Position numbers and translations under genes: made by a program. The notes under the pieces were generated by a model, which saw nothing but the letters and a program-made list of their open reading frames with translations, was not told the DNA's origin and searched no databases. DNA of 64,000 nt from Nephrocerus scutellatus (lineage: Eukaryota; Arthropoda; Insecta; Diptera; Pipunculidae). This document shows positions 34,863 through 44,874 of this stretch, one piece after another (the stretch's first letter is position 1; every line of letters starts with the position of its first letter). The DNA lies in NCBI GenBank assembly GCA_947095585.1, contig OX352762.1, positions 113,738,930 through 113,802,929 on the forward strand. Reading direction: 5' to 3'.

Positions 34863-36060
34863 TGATGAAGTTTTCAATCATGGAGACGCATAAACTTTAA
34901 TCAGATATCGGACAAATTTAAGTTTTTCTTAATTTGCTTATCAAACGACAAAACTCTTAGCTTAAGCATTTACGAACTCTACTAATTAAGCTATTAATTG
35001 GTTTCCCCTCTGCCAAGGAAGGATAATATAGTAAATATAATAAATTATTGAACTTTCAATAAATGATTTGTCGAGAAACTTTTTATCAAATATGATTGGG
35101 CAAGGAAATGATTTCACTAACATACAAGTGTACAACAAATAAAATATTTATCACAATAATATTAGGCGCTGTGAACTATACGCTCATAACATCGATTATC
35201 CTAAAAGAGTACTGTAAATAAATCGTCCTTTTCAATTTCCCTGAGCGTATGTCCTTATTTGCGTATTCAATTGAAAATTTACATAAACCTGCAACAAAAC
35301 TGCTGGGAAATTTGGAAATCTAATAACCCATATGTTCATATATGCATTCTTACTTTTAAGGAAATGTGCTTAAGCTTAAAATATGATATTGCAGGATGTG
35401 CCAAGTACAAGTTGTACAAGAGAATATTTACAATATCTTATTCAGTCTAACGTTTTGTTTAAAGAAGTAATAGAAACCTATGGCACAAAGGGACACGGAG
35501 CGTGCAGTTTCTTCAATGGATTATGGACGGACTCGTATGTATAGAATTTCACTGTCCTGCAACGGACTACTCTTTTATGCATAACGAGAACATAAGTTTA
35601 CTTAGGTATCATCCTGAAAATTGTGTAACTTTGCAAATTGTATTTCCGGAGATATATGCGGTGCACAACATTGGTTTACCTTAAAGACATCATTTGTCAT
35701 GAGTGTGCATTCGTACTGACATATGATAAATCCGAATTTTAGTTCTGAATTTTGTTGAAGCTGCAGCTATTGCACTCAAATGTACAAATTTAAATAATTT
35801 ATTTTAATAATCATAATTGTTAAGTTAAGCTCAGTAGATTAGGATTGTTTAGTTCAGTAGGTATGTATGTATTATAATAAATTAGAGATCAATGATTAGA
35901 AATCTAGTTCTTAACAGCTACAATTTATGTTGTTTTACAATAATTGTTTGTGTTCAATTCTTTGTTTAAAATCTGATTTTAAGTTAAGGGAGAACCTACA
36001 ACCAAAAAAACCTTGTATGACACTTAAATTGAACTTATGAGCTGATTCGTTACTGCGCGC
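34863..36060. other. Non-coding
   Basis: AT-rich. Short frames at 35259-35684 have no recognisable domain. Confidence 0.35.
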
Positions 36061-36796
36061 GATTTCACTGTACATTTTGTCTGACTTCGCCATTCTGGCC
36101 ACACAACATCGGAAGGTTGAGATATTCGCTGCGAAAAATAACCTTACTCAGCTAGTAAATGAGCCTACAAGAATACCAGATATTGCAAATCACTCCGCTA
36201 ACACCATTGGCGTGTTCCTTGCCTCTCATCCAGATAAATACTCCGTCAATGTACTATCGCCTTAAGGCTCATCAGACCATTGTATAGTATCAGCTAATTT
36301 CACGATAATAAACCCTGCAGTTAGAGGAAGAACTTTATGACAATTCAAGAAAATAAGAGCAAGCCAATTGGGACGGCCTTAACAACTTCTTTGGGAGTAT
36401 TAACTGGTCGCTATTGAACCGCGATAGCAACGTGGATGCCGCCGTTGATGCAGTCACAAACAACACCAATTTTAGTATGAGAGACTTAAAAAATAGATCC
36501 TCGTCGTCGAATATAATGCTGATTTATAATTACATTCCAGCTTTCAGCTCTAAGGAAATGGCTTATCTGTTTGCTGCTTGATTTGCAATAAGTTCCACTC
36601 TTCCAGATTTTTCATTGCTGCCGCCTGTAGTTCTCTATGGGAATGATTTACATTCGTACTCGTGCAGCTGCTAGAGTTTTAACCGATTTCAACACTCACA
36701 AATCCGCTGGACCTTAAGTTCTGAGGAGGTGTACTTCAAAGCTGGCGTTACAATTGTGTGGAAATTTGTTCCATATATTTATTAATTCCTACCATT
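36061..36796 (+). mobile_element. Jockey-like LINE endonuclease part
   Basis: Reads EIFAAKNNLTQLVNEPTRIP, then ANTIGVFLASHPDKYSVNVL and, past a stop, GSSDHCIVSANF: the endonuclease C-terminal SDH motif with its catalytic histidine. A decayed linker follows. The RT of probably the same element continues after a SINE fragment at 36896. Confidence 0.75.
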
Positions 36797-36895
36797 TGTG
36801 TGAAAAATATGCATGCACAACACAAATGGTTGCGAGAAACTTGGCCCTAGACCGGAATGGTCTGTCGCGCCAAATATTATTATTATTAAATTTTT
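36797..36895 (+). mobile_element. SINE 3' fragment
   Basis: CCATTTGTGTGAAAAATATG, then CATGCACAACACAAATGG, a GGTCTGTCGCGCC block and an ATTATTATTATTA tail match the 3' half of the SINE at 41198-41465. The tRNA head is absent. It lies between the endonuclease and RT remains of a Jockey-like LINE. Confidence 0.8.
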
Positions 36896-37437
36896 TCATC
36901 TATCCTATTCTTTTAGACTCTTCCCGAAAAACAAAAACGGAAAACAGCTTTTGTCCAGCCTATACCCAAAAAAGGCGAGCCGTCGTCGCCTTCTTCGTAT
37001 CGACCCATATCACTTCCATCTATTCTTTCTCAGGTCATGGAAACGCTGGTCAATTATCAGCTCATGAAATATCTTGAAGCTAACAAAATCCTTAGTGGTC
37101 GGCAGTATGGATTTCGTGGGCAGTGTTCTACTAGCGATTTGATTGCATATCTCACCGCACAATGGTCATTGGATTCGGTATCGATATTTCCATGGTATTT
37201 GACAGAGTTTGGCAGCAAGCTATTTTGTCTGAAGTGCGTGCTTATAGCGTCGATTATAAACTGCTTCATTGGATTAGAAGCTATCTTTTGAACCGCTCAA
37301 TTCAAGATGTCTTTGACAGTTTCAAGTCTGAGATACATCACATAAATTCTGGCGTTTTCCTGGGCACTGTTTTGTCCCCGACAGTATTTCTCATTTTTTA
37401 TATGATCTCTTGTCCATTACAATTGACAATTAGATGG
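36896..37437 (+). mobile_element. Jockey-like LINE RT part
   Basis: Blocks in several frames: an AYTQKRRAVV-equivalent PIPKKGEPSSPSSYRPI string, FSQVMETLVNYQLMKYLEAN, KILSGRQYGFRGQCSTSDLI, GIDISMVFDRVWQQAILSEV (palm aspartate kept) and SYLLNRSIQDVFDSFKSEI. GVFLGTVLSPTVFLIF replaces the usual GVPQGSVLSPxLF. It is cut before YADD, where an I-like RNase H begins. Confidence 0.8.
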
Positions 37438-38315
37438 ACGGTAAAGTAGGAGTAGGGGTCTTCTATGGCAAGCTGAAAGTAAGCATCTCTGTCCGTCTAC
37501 CTGATCGCTGCAGATGAGGGGATAGCGATTGAAGGGGTTATCAGTTGGCTGAAGCATAGTGTACTATCTTCAAAGAAAATTATCATTTACGTGGACAGTC
37601 AGGCGGCCATAAAATCATTGGAGGCGGTCTCGCTGAAATCTAAGGTGGCGTTGGAGCATATGAGTGAGCAATTCAATATAAGGATCATTTGGGTCCCAGG
37701 CCACACAGATGTTGAGGGGAACTGCACGGTGGACGAGAGTAAGATAGGCGTGATACGACTCTCCAGCTGCTACTGGAAATGACAGCGTTAGGGAGTCCTA
37801 TCGCGACACTGAAACTGGAGCTTCGGAAAGAGGCAGAAATAATAACAAATGTAAGGTGGGAAAACACCGACACTTGTAATATTTCAAGACAGGTCTGGCG
37901 GAAGCTTGACTTGAAGCGCTCAACTGCGCTTTTTTCCCTACAAAGACGTGAACTAAGTTGTAAGGATAATGACAGGACACTGCTTTCTAGTGAATCACTT
38001 GAGAATGATGGGTGTCGAATATAATGACTTTTGCAGAAGCTGCATAGACAAAGAGAAGGAGGAGACCATAGACCATCTTCTCTGCTCATGTCCGGCACTA
38101 ATGCACAAAAGGCACAAACACTTAGGAAAGCGGTTAATGAATAACCTATCAGATGTCGAAAACGGCAACGTGCGAGACATACTTCGATTCATTAAGAGCT
38201 CTGAATTGATCTTCTGAAAAGGGGAAAGGTATAAGATCCTGTGGTAGCACAAAGGACCGCGAATAGTCTAAGTGAGAATTAGCTGCCACCGCAACCTAAC
38301 CTAACCTAACCTAAC
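37438..38315 (+). mobile_element. I-like LINE 3' end with CCTAA tail
   Basis: Starts in RNase H (MDGKVGVGVFYGKLKVSISV), then MDSQAAIKSLEAVSLKSKVA, RIIWVPGHTDVEGNC (catalytic histidine kept; the following ADE is mutated to TVDE) and a cysteine-rich tail at 37969-38217 (DFCRSCIDKEKEETIDHLLC). The 3' end is AACCT repeated at 38293-38315. It is a close relative of 45483-46149, with which it shares long near-identical stretches. Confidence 0.85.
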
Positions 38316-38319
38316 ACTG

Positions 38320-38870
38320 GCGTTTATGCGGTAAACATTAGATTTGAATCCGTCCAATTCGACCTGGATTGAACGGTCAGAAAGGTAATACTATTCCAAT
38401 CGAGCAGCGCCTTATTAATTCCATAGGCAATCTTTTTCGACCTTGGAAATTTTGAGTGCAACAAGTTGCTTTCACCAAATCTGTGAATTGACTGGTTTTA
38501 CTTTTCTGTAAGAAGCCATCAAGTCACCTGTAGAACGTTGCCTACGAAAACCGTACTGCTGGTCGCTCAGGATTTCACATGGTTCAAGGTACTGCATAAG
38601 CTTCCGATGGATCAACATTTCCATGACCTTGGAAAGCATTAATTTTAGCCCAATGGGTCGGTACGAGGAAAGAGATGACGGTTATCGAACAGGCTGGATA
38701 AACGCTGTTCTCCAATTCTTTGGGACGACTCCAGAAGACTAAGAGAAATGGAAAAGCCTGCGCAGTGGCAATTGCAACGTTAAAGAACACCTCCCAAAAA
38801 CTATAGCGGGAGTACCATCAGGCCCAGCAGATTTATGAATGTTGAGAACATTTAATACCACTTGACGAGT
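38320..38870 (-). mobile_element. Jockey-like RT fragment
   Basis: Minus translation gives INKSAGPDGTPAIVF-like SAGPDG, VVPKNWRTAFIQPV, AKINAFQGHGNVD and QYGFRRQRSTGDLMAS. These are the finger blocks of Jockey-type RT with frameshifts. It adjoins the CCTAA tail of the preceding LINE, in the opposite orientation. Confidence 0.7.
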
Positions 38871-39480
38871 ACAAAAGTATTATTATTATAATAGACTAAT
38901 TAAGTTCCTGGCATTGCGCGGGTGTTAAAGTGTATACTAAAAAATCGACACTAATAACGACCCCCCCAGTACTTCATCAAACCAAACAAGTTTGGTTGAA
39001 ATTTTTAAGGCGTTCCATGCATGAAATATGCCTCCGTTAAGAGACTCGACGCTATTATCCTCGCCATAGGTGGCTGGCTATATTTAGCAGAACCATACTT
39101 TTTATAAAATTTGAAATATTTTTAACATTCTCTAAAAAATGTTAATAAAAATATTCATAAATTACAGCTGGCCGTCAAACAATCGAGTTATTGAAGTCGA
39201 ATTCGGTGTCCGTTTCTTCAGAAATGGATCAGTCAATTGGCCACCACATTCGTGTAATTTGACGCCAATGAACTTTGTTTTTTTTTGAGCTTCGTCAGGT
39301 CCGCCATTTTAAGCCAAATAGAGAGAGACTTTAGACGACCAGCAGTATTAGATCGAAATAAAAATCTACTTTTTTTTCTTTCACTATAAACCAAACATTT
39401 GGCCAAAAGCTGACACAAAATCAATTAAGTCTTCAGCACCACAAAACCATTAATGCTACTATCACAAAAAGATTACAAAC
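38871..39480. other. Unassigned; possible gag start on the minus strand
   Basis: A minus-strand ATG near 39318 reads MADLTKLKKKQSSLASNYTN then stops. A short basic start of this kind is seen in BEL/Pao gag, but evidence is thin. Confidence 0.25.
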
Positions 39481-39900
39481 GTTCGTAAATAGGTGCCTAC
39501 GGAACATCTTAACGGTTTTCTGGCCTAACCGTATCTCTAACGAAAATCTTTACCAGAGAACGGGTCAGGGCCCAAGAGGCTCAACCATCCAACGAAGGAA
39601 GTGGCAGTGGATTAGTCATACACTCCGAAAAGGAGAAAGTTCCATAGCAAACTACGTAATGCAATCGAAAGCATTATCTCAGGATGGTAGAAGAACGGCT
39701 CGTCTGAAAAATACATGGCGCAGAACAGTTGAGGAGGAGTCACGGCAATTGGGAATGAGTTGGAGAGAGCTGAAGCTGATTGCCAGGAACAGCACTGTTT
39801 ATTTACCACTGCGGATAGTCATTCTTCATTTAATGGCAAATGCTAAAGATCCCGATGTGAATGCTGAGTATTTTTTGATTGATCAAAATTAGCACTTTAT
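39481..39900 (+). mobile_element. LINE C C-terminal domain
   Basis: Reads TFVNRCLRNILTVFWPNRIS, then RRKWQWISHTLRKGESSIAN and RLKNTWRRTVEEESRQLGMS with WRELKLIARNS: the conserved C-terminus of CFDP2-like LINEs (RRKWRWIGHTLRK ... NTWRR). A second copy is at 59215-59780. The 3' end follows near 39920 (AAAATAAAAGAATAAATG). Confidence 0.82.
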
Positions 39901-41095
39901 GTAAATAAAATAAAAGAATAAATGTAAATGGTCATTCCTTTGTGCCATCCTTAATGAAGTCAACCAAATCAGCGCATCATCTACTGTACAATTTTTGCCC
40001 ACAACGCTAAGCTTCCCGAAGGAAAGCGTCCCTCAAAAGCAATCCGATGTGTCAAGAGTCATCCAGCCAACAGTGACAAACCGTGACTGTGCTCTACAAT
40101 TATAAAGAATGAAGCATCGCGCATCTGTAAAATTCCAGAACCTACTTGAAGTAGCACTTCTAGAGCAGGAACAGCACTCAGCCTTTTGTGTGTCGTTCTG
40201 TGTTGTTTTCGAAAATTTCATTTCACTATTTTTACAGTAATTACCTTAATTGCAGCGCGTGCAGAGCGGACAGCAGAGAACGACTTTAATGAGAAAAGGT
40301 TTTTTTTTATTTCGTTTTTCGCAGAATTGCTATGTCCATTTAATGCTGTTAAGTCTCTCGCACCTCTTTCGGTGTTAAAAGCCTGAAGCTGTGAAAGTTG
40401 TACTAGGATCCAATGTGAGCATCGGAGGTTGAACTCTATTTGTCAACCTTTCCCTGTACACCTCATCACACCCTATCGTCATCTTCATTCACAGTTCGCG
40501 CAGTTCTATGGCGTTGCGCTTTGGTAGGCAATTTAATTTTATTCCAAGAAATGTTAAATGCGGCTACATTTTTGATCTTTGATATTTTTATATTCTCTTG
40601 GGCGTGGCACATCAATTCAAGTGATATGAAAAAGGTATGCCATAAAAACATTGGTGCATTGGGGGTGTTTTAGAAATATTATTTCAAACAAGGGTGGTGT
40701 CGATGAGACCCATAACTACCAAATGCAGCGCATAAATACGAGTAAAGAAATCCATTTAAGCTAGTTGTCGCCATTATTACAGGGTCAAATGCTCAATGGC
40801 ACTTAGAAGAAGCACTCGCCATAATAGCATTCTGCAAAATAACACAAAAAGCAAAAACGAAATTAGGCCAAAGGTTTTGGTTTTCAACTTAATATGTAGT
40901 CCGTTCGTTGCTATATTATTTAGTCCAGTATATAAGTGTAGGTTGCATTACGTGTATTTGCATATTGCATTTGAAACATTTAAGTTGTTTCAAGTGATGA
41001 ATTGTACAATCATAGGCGACAATTTCAAACTTATTGATTTGAAATGTATTTTCAATTTGCAAGAATATTGTAAGCTTTTAATAGCGATTTAGCTA
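39901..41095. other. Non-coding
   Basis: Only short overlapping frames are present, with no domains, repeats or RNA genes recognised. Confidence 0.35.
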
Positions 41096-41099
41096 GGAC

Positions 41100-41720
41100 C
41101 ATCGTATAAAATGATAAATGGCCAGCTAACTGAGGAATAGGAGACTTCACCAATGACCGATAACCACACTATGCTATACATAGCGTAGCAGAAGTTAATA
41201 ATAATAATATTCGGCGCAGCGGACTGTTGCGGTCCAACGCCTAGCTTCTCGCGACCATTTGTGTTGTGCATGTATATTTTTGCACACAAATGGAAGGGAC
41301 CTACAATTTAATGCCGTATCCGAACAACGAAATGAGTAGCTTACCGTGACAAGATATTACTCTCGGATGTTTATCAGACATTCGCGAGAGGTGGGACACT
41401 GGTTACTGGGATTCGAACCACGAACCTCCTGCTCAGAAACCAAGTACTTATCACCTGAGCCATGGAGCAGAAGTTAGCAAATCGATAAATAGGCACCGGG
41501 GTCAGATGGCATCCAGGCTTCACTAAATCATTCATGAACTAATAGGGCATTTACTGGAGGAAGAAACGATGCTAGAAGACTGTAGAACACATAAAGGAGT
41601 TATCATAACGTTTTGCAGATATCGTGGTATAAGGTTATTGAGTAACAGCATATATAAAAGGATAACCCATACTAGTGCGGTGACAGCCCAAAATAATCAA
41701 TAACTGCGTTTTCCATCGGA
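41100..41720 (+). mobile_element. LINE A fragment interrupted by a SINE
   Basis: ATGGCCAGCTAACTGAGGAA and ACCAATGACCGATAACCACA match the linker region of LINE A at 1970-2030. After the SINE (41198-41465) and duplicated target it resumes with AGCAAATCGATAAATAGGCA, then GGGGTCAGATGGCATCC (the PGSDGIP codons) and ATATCGTGGTATAAGGTTAT. Short and badly decayed. Confidence 0.82.
41198..41465 (-). mobile_element. Full-length tRNA-derived SINE, 268 bp
   Basis: Flanked by 11-bp duplications AGCAGAAGTTA (41187-41197 and 41466-41476). On the minus strand the head has an A box (TGGCTCAGGTGATAAGTAC) and B box (GGTTCGTGGTTCGAATCCCA). The body passes CGAGAGTAATATCTTGTCAC, CATTTGTGTGCAAAAATATA and ACACAAATGGTCGCGAGAAG, and the tail is ATTATTATTAT. 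It is the reference copy for the family in this window. Its mobilising LINE is not identified. Confidence 0.92.
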
Positions 41721-41980
41721 CAACTGTACTAGAACAAAAAAATGGAGGAGTGGGCACAACATGACTTTCTTTTACGGACGGGGCCGGAATCTTCATTAAA
41801 TGTATATTAAAAAAAAAATTTATTTTAATTTTTTTTAATGTTTTTTTTTTCTGTTTTTGTTTAAATGTTTTTTGCCTTAACAGATTTCTCCTAAGTGCCT
41901 TTTTTTTTTTGAGTTATTTGCAAAATCTCGAAAAACTGTCAAAGTAAACTGTGACTTCCGTTTGTCAGATTTCCGTCAAA
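41721..41980. other. Poly-T rich spacer shared with 51.6-51.9 kb
   Basis: T-rich, then TTTAAATGTTTTTTGCCTTA, ACAGATTTCTCCTAAGTGCC and AAACTGTGACTTCCG. The same order recurs at 51779-51890, so this is a dispersed repeat of unknown type. Confidence 0.65.
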
Positions 41981-42166
41981 TGATCGTTTGGTGCTCCTAT
42001 AAGTTTAAGCCTTTTTTTTACCCCTAAGGTGGCCCTGGAAATTTCGAAAATTTGTGGTTATGATTGGATTTGGTACATATTCACACCATATGATCGTTTG
42101 GTACTCTTATAAGTTTAAGTTTTTTTTTCTTGACCCGTAAGGTGGCGCTGGAAATTACGAAAATTT
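41981..42166. repeat. 110-bp tandem duplication
   Basis: TGATCGTTTGGTGCTCCTAT at 41981 recurs as TGATCGTTTGGTACTCTTAT at 42091, followed in both by AAGTTTAAG, a T-run, TAAGGTGG and a CTGGAAAT block. The copies differ at roughly one base in ten. Confidence 0.88.
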
Positions 42167-42783
42167 TTGTCTCTAAAAAGATACAAGGACAAAACTTTGC
42201 AATATTTAGTGACAGCAAAGCTTGCCTGGAATCGCCTTGTCTCAATTCGAAGATTGTTCTAGAATATAAGAGAAGACTGGGTTCCTGGGTTCCGGGATAT
42301 ACAGGAATAAAAGGAAATGCATTTCCTGATGCACTTACAAGAAGTGGTTCATTCGATATTCTCACTGGTCCCGAATCAATGTTAGACATGAGTCTGGCAA
42401 GCTTAAATATTGGTATTCGAAGATTTATGGAAGCCGAACAGAAACAACGTTGGCACTCCATAAATACATGTAGAATTTCCAAGCACTTTGTGGATAAGTC
42501 GAACAAAAAGACCGCTAAGTTCATTTTGGGAATATCCAGAAGGAACTGTCGGATCATGGTCGGTTTACTTACAGGACATAACCCGACTGGAAGTCATATG
42601 TACAAGTCTTCTATTCTATGCAATATGTAACTCTTACCTGGAAGAAGAAGGAACAACTACACATTTCCCTTGCAGGTGTCCTACTTTCTCCTCCAGCCTT
42701 CGGATGAACGTTTTTGCAAGGGATATAACAATGAACTTCGATCAAGTCCTTCGCTATCTTAAAATAACGAAGAGGTTTGAATA
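42121..42783 (+). mobile_element. LINE RNase H and C-terminal tail
   Basis: One 166-codon frame (42130-42630) reads FAIFSDSKACLESPCLNSKI with the RNase H acidic D, GSWVPGYTGIKGNAFPDALT (normally WVPGHTGIxGNExADxLA; the catalytic H is now Y) and HFVDKSNKKTAKFILGISRR. A second frame completes the tail (PCRCPTFSSSLRMNVFARDI, ending LKITKRFE). A one-base shift near 42600 separates them. This is a different family from the CCTAA-tailed copies. Confidence 0.82.
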
Positions 42784-44025
42784 GTGAACTCATTGGGAAC
42801 GAGTACAATGGACCGACGGTCTGAGTGCTCTGGTGTGGTTTTTCTCAGATTACCACAACAACCCATTACAACTATAATAATAAAGGTCCATTTTCAATAT
42901 ATTATATTCAGATATTGTAACCCACGTTTATCCTTTTCCATGTTAACTCAACAGTTGAGTTCAATTAAAAATTCCTTTTAATGAGAAAAATTTTTCAAAA
43001 AATACTTGGAAATAATATAAGTATTTGTTGCTCCTTTTAGCTAAAATATGAAAAAATTCTGCTCCTTCTAAGGCTTGCAACAAAACTGTCTTAGTGAAAG
43101 GACTCTCAACGAATGCTGCGAATGGATTTGTTAACGAAAGCAAAATAACAGGCACAACAAAATGCAAGACGTTCTTGAAAAAGGAAAAATCTTAAAAGTT
43201 TCTCATGATTTCTGCAAGCAGCCTCGATATACAAAAGCAAAATATGTATACCCTCTAAGGTGAGGGCGAAATGACTTCCTTCCCGCCCATTTGTAATTAA
43301 GACGATAAGTCCCGTAATGTGCTAAGAAAATTGGCGAAACCCAAGAAAAAAATCAGCTCTTCGTTTATAAACGAGTTGAGTATTACACCCTCCACCCATT
43401 AACCAACCCACCCATTCATTCATCTCTGTACAGTCTTTCTTTTTAACCTAATGACCGCGCCGAGTTGAATGACATTTTTATGTGTTCCTAAGAAGTTTTC
43501 CTCTCACTACTCACTAAATGGGAACTACACTTGAGCGTCGAGCGCTCTGCTGTGCATCTGTGTCGAGAGTCGAGACGGTGTACAACTGTAACAACGCTGT
43601 ACCGTCGGGATCAAAAAATTATTCCTTCCTTTCACACGTTGAAATTAAATTGCGCTCAGAAGTCGGCGGCAATCATGTTTGCACTGATGTGGTGACATCG
43701 TAATTTGGGTGAGTGCGTTCGCCGTTTAGTCTCGTTAAATGTTTTGCCCATCTTAGCGATGAATGCCATTAGAGATCCGAATGAAGATGGCAATTTCTTT
43801 AGAAAATGTTCATAACATCACCGTTGTGCAAGATGGGTTTTTCCCTTGTGCTCCAGTGGTTTTAAGCGAACGTCAGTCGTTATACAAATCAAATGGATCC
43901 AAAATTCAATAACAGGAGTGCGTTAGTATTTATGGGTCGGTATATGGATACGAACGAAGCGGGAAAGCCTACATCTGTGCTCCGAATAAAAACCGCGGTT
44001 AAATTTAATTGCAAAAACAACAGGG
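42784..44025. other. Non-coding
   Basis: LINE 3' flank, then unassigned sequence. A frame at 43518-43703 has no domain. TCGAGAGTCGAGACG at 43565 is a short repeat only. Confidence 0.35.
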
Positions 44026-44385
44026 TAGGCTTTGTTGGAGACACGGCCGAAGGTTTTTGAGCGTGACATCGTCTGCCCTGGACGAAAGAGATCGTCTTGT
44101 CCCATAGTTCCCAAAATTCCATACCATAATGACCATATTCCAGAATGTCCATATGAACAAGTGTTATAGTCGCACCTTAGTCCTACATACCGAATTTCAT
44201 ACGAATTGCTTGGTCCACAAAATTCCAGACCCTATTGGCCAGGCCAAAAGAGCAGAGTAGGCTGTATCGGAGACACACCCGTGGGGTTTGAGCGTGAGCA
44301 TACCATAATAACCATATTCCAGAATTGCCATAGGAACAATTCTTATAATCGACTCTTAGTCCTACATTCCGAAATTCATGCGAAT
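44026..44385. repeat. Diverged direct duplication, about 236 bp apart
   Basis: The segment GTAGGCTTTGTTGGAGACAC (44026) ... CATACCATAATGACCATATT ... TTAGTCCTACATACCGAA is repeated at 44259 as GTAGGCTGTATCGGAGACAC ... CATACCATAATAACCATATT ... TTAGTCCTACATTCCGAA. The unit type is unknown. A run of AACAGTG motifs follows at 44420-44485. Confidence 0.8.
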
Positions 44386-44874
44386 CGCTTTGGAAATTGC
44401 TTAGTTCCCAAAGTACTGAAATTTAACAGTGGCTCACTTAACAGTGCTCACAACAGTGTGACATTTAACAGTGTATCACTTAACATTTTACTTTTTGAAC
44501 ATGTACCCCCTTAAAACTTGTAGTGAGACGCTGTCACGTCAAAAAAAGCTCTTATATAAAAATGATGGAAAATTTATAAAATAAACGATTTGGAAAAAAT
44601 TATTTGTATTGGAACCCCTTGACCAAAGTGTCCGTACCCTCCCAAAATATGTCGGGTCATATTTGTTTTAGATACCAACTACGTGTGCAAAATTTCAAGA
44701 CGCTACATAGGTTGTCGTAAAAATGGTAATACTATTGTTTTCCGATGCAAATCTCTATGTCAGTCAAAAAGTTTAACATTTCTGGAGGTTATGTTTCTCA
44801 AAAGTAACCTGTCAGTTCGCATCGCAACATTGTTTTTTATTAACTTGAAAAATTGAATTCAGTGAAAAAATGGA
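44386..44874. other. Spacer before the mariner
   Basis: Short AACAGTG repeats, then AT-rich sequence. I could not find the mariner terminal repeat here. Confidence 0.35.

Noticed and set aside
39233..39424. BEL/Pao gag start on the minus strand
   Set aside because: Only about 20 residues look gag-like and no LTR or further gag follows; kept only as a remark.
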